Below are positions 61,763 through 64,000 of a DNA stretch of 64,000 bases, one piece after another. The DNA lies in assembly GCA_937958105.1 (NCBI GenBank), contig CALFXJ010000006.1, forward strand, positions 248,001-312,000, in the 5' to 3' direction. A model generated the notes under the pieces. That model ran no database searches, was not told the origin of the DNA, and saw nothing but the letters and a program-made list of their open reading frames with translations. Source of the stretch: an uncultured Cellvibrio sp. GTDB taxonomy: Bacteria > Pseudomonadota > Gammaproteobacteria > Pseudomonadales > Cellvibrionaceae. The position numbers and the translations under genes were made by a program. Positions within the stretch are counted from its first letter, which is position 1. Every line of letters starts with the position of its first letter.

Positions 61763-61791
61763 ATTACAACGCGGCAAAATAGATGTAAAAT
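61763..61791 (+). promoter_or_regulatory. Candidate acpP promoter
   Basis: ATTACA (61763-61768), 17-base spacer, TAAAAT (61786-61791), about 98 bp before acpP. ACP needs far more product than its neighbours, and the 190-bp gap after fabG leaves room for a private promoter. The match to consensus is moderate. A strong AT-rich hairpin (TTTTTAATGA / TCATTAAAAA, 61716-61739) lies just upstream. Confidence 0.4.
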
Positions 61792-61888
61792 GCGCGTCGA
61801 TTTTGGCCGAAACATTATGAAGGAACCACCTTCGTGGTTTCACAAGTGACGGTTTCGTCGATACTACCACTAGGAGTTAAATAGCATC

Positions 61889-62125
61889 ATGAGCAGCATT
61901 GAAGAACGCGTAAAAAAAATCGTTGCTGAGCAACTGGGTGTGAAAGAAGAAGAAGTTAAAAACGAAGCTTCTTTTGTAGAAGATCTGGGTGCTGACTCAC
62001 TCGATACCGTAGAGCTGGTTATGGCTCTGGAAGAAGAGTTCGAAACAGAAATCCCCGATGAAGAAGCTGAGAAAATCACCACAGTTCAGCTGGCTATCGA
62101 TTACATCAACGCCAACCTGGCGTAA
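61889..62125 (+). CDS. acpP: Acyl carrier protein
   Basis: A 78-residue acidic four-helix protein that carries acyl chains on a phosphopantetheine arm attached to Ser37 in GADSLDTVELVMALEEEF. Length and sequence are close to E. coli ACP. A short AACCAC / GTGGTT hairpin (61824-61839) lies in its leader. AGGAG is 14 bases upstream, a little far. A terminator follows 30 bp downstream. Confidence 0.98.
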   Translation: MSSIEERVKKIVAEQLGVKEEEVKNEASFVEDLGADSLDTVELVMALEEEFETEIPDEEAEKITTVQLAIDYINANLA

Positions 62126-62155
62126 TCTTCAAAGTCGCTGATTATCTGTCTTCGT

Positions 62156-62191
62156 AAAAAGCCGTATTATTGCGAAATAGTACGGCTTTTT
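62156..62191 (+). terminator. Terminator after acpP
   Basis: Eleven-base stem AAAAAGCCGTA / TACGGCTTTTT, with an AT-rich inner part and a T run. Confidence 0.85.
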
Positions 62192-62315
62192 CTTTTGCAA
62201 GTTTTCCGGCAGTCATTCTGTCGGTAACTGTAGTCAGCGCGATAAAGAAATGCCTTTCCCATGCATTTGAAGTTTTTATCCCGCCAATTCCCTACTGTTT
62301 TGGAGAGTCTTTAAC

Positions 62316-63557
62316 GTGTCGCGTAGAAGAGTGGTTGTAACTGGTCTCGGTATGGTCAGCTCGCTGGGTAATACCGTGGCTGATACCTGGCATGGCATTG
62401 TGAACGGCAAAAGCGGTGTGGAAACTATCTCCACTTTTGATGCTTCAGCTTTTACAACGCAATTCAGCGCATCCGTGAAAAACCTGGTGATTGATGATTA
62501 TTTTTCCGGTAAAGACGCGCGCAAGATGGATCCGTTTATCCAATATGGAATGGTGGCCGGTATCCAGGCGATCCGCGATGCTGGTCTTGAGGTTTCTGAG
62601 GCGAACGCAGGCCGTATCGGTGTGTCCATCGGTTCCGGTATTGGTGGAATCGGGACCATAGAAGAGGGCACTCTGGTGGTGGAGCATAAAGGACCGCGCC
62701 GTATGTCGCCGTTTTTCGTCCCCAGTGCCATCATCAATATGATTTCTGGCAATCTGTCGATTATGTACGGTATGCGAGGCCCCAATATTGCGTTGACTAC
62801 GGCCTGTACCACGGGTACTCACAGTATTGGCTTCGCTGCTCGGATGATCCAGTACGGTGACGCGGATGTCATGGTGGCTGGTGGTGCAGAGATGGCCACA
62901 ACCCCGGTGGGGCTGGGTGGCTTCGCTGCTGCCCGCGCCTTGTCTACCCGTAACGATAATCCGCAGGCCGCCAGTCGTCCTTGGGATAAGGATCGCGACG
63001 GGTTTGTGTTGGGCGACGGAGCTGGTGTGTTGGTATTGGAAGAATACGAACATGCGAAAGCTCGTGGCGCCAGAATATACGCAGAATTGATTGGCTTTGG
63101 GATGAGCGGCGACGCTTATCACATGACCTCGCCGCCAGAAGATGGCTCCGGGGCGGCAGCGTCCATGGTCAACGCCATCAAGGATGCTGGAATCCCGGTC
63201 AGTGCCATCAACTACATCAACGCCCATGGCACCTCAACGCCGGCTGGAGACAAGGCTGAATGTCAAGCTGTCAAGTCAGTGATGGGAGCTGCAGTAGAGC
63301 AGGTAGCGGTCAGTTCGACCAAATCCATGATTGGTCACCTGCTGGGAGCTGCCGGCGCGGTAGAGGCGATCTTCAGCATTTTAGCCATTCGTGATCAGGT
63401 CGCCCCACCGACTATCAATCTGGACAATCCGGACGAAGGCTGCGATATCAATCTTGTGCCCCACACGGCTCAAGAGCGCAAGATAGACGCGGTGCTGTCT
63501 AACTCGTTTGGATTTGGCGGTACCAACGGGTCCTTGATCTTCCGTAAGTTGAGCTGA
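62316..63557 (+). CDS. fabF: 3-oxoacyl-ACP synthase II
   Basis: Condensing enzyme of fatty-acid elongation. The 413-residue protein has catalytic Cys164 (TTACTTGTHS), His304 (NAHGTSTPAGD) and His341 (SMIGHLLGAAG). The start is GTG 62316, preceded by GGAGAG. It lies 190 bp after acpP, with a terminator between, so a separate promoter is likely. Confidence 0.97.
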   Translation: MSRRRVVVTGLGMVSSLGNTVADTWHGIVNGKSGVETISTFDASAFTTQFSASVKNLVIDDYFSGKDARKMDPFIQYGMVAGIQAIRDAGLEVSEANAGRIGVSIGSGIGGIGTIEEGTLVVEHKGPRRMSPFFVPSAIINMISGNLSIMYGMRGPNIALTTACTTGTHSIGFAARMIQYGDADVMVAGGAEMATTPVGLGGFAAARALSTRNDNPQAASRPWDKDRDGFVLGDGAGVLVLEEYEHAKARGARIYAELIGFGMSGDAYHMTSPPEDGSGAAASMVNAIKDAGIPVSAINYINAHGTSTPAGDKAECQAVKSVMGAAVEQVAVSSTKSMIGHLLGAAGAVEAIFSILAIRDQVAPPTINLDNPDEGCDINLVPHTAQERKIDAVLSNSFGFGGTNGSLIFRKLS

Positions 63558-63580
63558 TCCAGATTTGATCTTCCCCTCTC

Positions 63581-63612
63581 AAAAATGCCGGGTCTTACAG
63601 CCTGGCATTTTT
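63581..63612 (+). terminator. Terminator after fabF
   Basis: AAAAATGCC / GGCATTTTT stem extended by three further pairs, with a T-rich end, 23 bp past the fabF stop. Confidence 0.85.
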
Positions 63613-63645
63613 GTATCGGCGTAAAATTTTGTATAGACTCCGCCG

Positions 63646-64000
63646 ATGTCCAATCAATTTCCTCTTATCTCTGTTAATGGTGTATTCAATGGGACAGTGT
63701 CACCGCTGGACCGTGGTTTTGCCTATGGGGACGGTATTTTTGAGACCTGCCGTTATCAGGCGGGGGCGATACCTTTATGGGAATTTCATCGTCACCGGTT
63801 AACAGGGGCATGTCAGACGCTGATGATTCCTCTCGATTACTCGCTTCTGGAGGCCCACCTCACCAGCGTGGTCCAGCGAGTGCAAAATCTGGGAGGAAGG
63901 GATGGGGTCATAAAAATCCTCGTAACACGGGGGCAGGGAGGGCGAGGCTACGCCCTCCCGGAGCAGGTTTCTCCAACAATCTGCATCATCTTTTTTGATG
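63646..64000 (+). CDS. pabC: Aminodeoxychorismate lyase, 5' part
   Basis: PLP enzyme that forms p-aminobenzoate from aminodeoxychorismate for folate. The first 118 codons are visible and run off the right edge without a stop. The start ATG 63646 opens MSNQFPLISVNGVFNG, followed by the fold-type IV motif SPLDRGFAYGDGIFETCRY and EFHRHRLTGAC. The PLP-binding lysine lies beyond the window. Position after fabF is the standard gene order (fabF-pabC). Confidence 0.93.
   Translation, partial: MSNQFPLISVNGVFNGTVSPLDRGFAYGDGIFETCRYQAGAIPLWEFHRHRLTGACQTLMIPLDYSLLEAHLTSVVQRVQNLGGRDGVIKILVTRGQGGRGYALPEQVSPTICIIFFD

Overview
The window is ordinary bacterial chromosome from a gammaproteobacterium, most likely a member of the Cellvibrionaceae close to Cellvibrio. 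Four things point there: a secreted chitin-type AA10 lytic polysaccharide monooxygenase with poly-serine linkers and two small carbohydrate-binding modules; an EF-P carrying Arg32 next to its rhamnosyltransferase EarP; a YccA - TusDCBE - tRNA-Ser - RNase E neighbourhood like that of pseudomonads; and the yceD-rpmF-plsX-fabD-fabG-acpP-fabF-pabC fatty-acid cluster. The genus is an inference from gene content; no rRNA or other marker gene is present. I see no phage, plasmid, insertion sequence or CRISPR array.

Layout. 1-6.7 kb: 3' end of a large NAD-glutamate dehydrogenase, a DUF2835 gene, pyrD, ribosome modulation factor (reverse) and the bifunctional 23S rRNA methyltransferase rlmKL. 6.8-10.4 kb: exported proteins of unknown role and the periplasmic methionine-sulfoxide reductase pair msrPQ. 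10.5-13.4 kb: efp and earP (reverse), then two small conserved genes. 13.3-18.9 kb: an ABC exporter, pirin, azoreductase and a LysR regulator, interspersed with eight REP-type hairpin repeats. 18.9-26.5 kb: fumC, uvrB, a Tat-exported Gfo/Idh/MocA oxidoreductase, a TauE/SafE permease and an RsmB-like RNA methyltransferase. 26.5-29.2 kb: AT-rich control DNA, a membrane protein and the LPMO. 29.3-34.5 kb (all reverse): acetate symporter actP with its DUF485 partner, then a PP2C phosphatase / membrane Ser/Thr kinase pair. 34.7-43.4 kb: PreP-like M16 protease, a DTW tRNA-modification enzyme, GIY-YIG protein, MazG-like hydrolase, cmoM, a membrane J-protein, lipocalin, and two lipoproteins, one a predicted metallopeptidase. 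43.5-49.4 kb: aguAB (agmatine to putrescine), bcp peroxiredoxin, a solitary AraC-type DNA-binding protein, yajC and an AGCS amino-acid symporter. 49.4-55 kb (reverse): tusDCBE, YccA/BI-1, tRNA-Ser(UGA) and rne. 55.8-64 kb: rluC, a HAD phosphatase, maf, then the fatty-acid cluster, which runs off the right edge in pabC.

Translation and RNA modification are over-represented: rlmKL, efp/earP, RsmB-like, DTW/TapT, cmoM, tusDCBE, rluC, rne, rmf, tRNA-Ser. The most interesting signals outside the known genes are a REP family whose loops covary; a 104-bp nested perfect palindrome; two pairs of similar palindromic sites, each pair spaced about three helical turns, upstream of the LPMO and its neighbour; a probable leaderless yceD transcript; a competing-hairpin leader before yajC; and a kinase whose extracytoplasmic formylglycine-enzyme-like domain lacks the catalytic cysteines.
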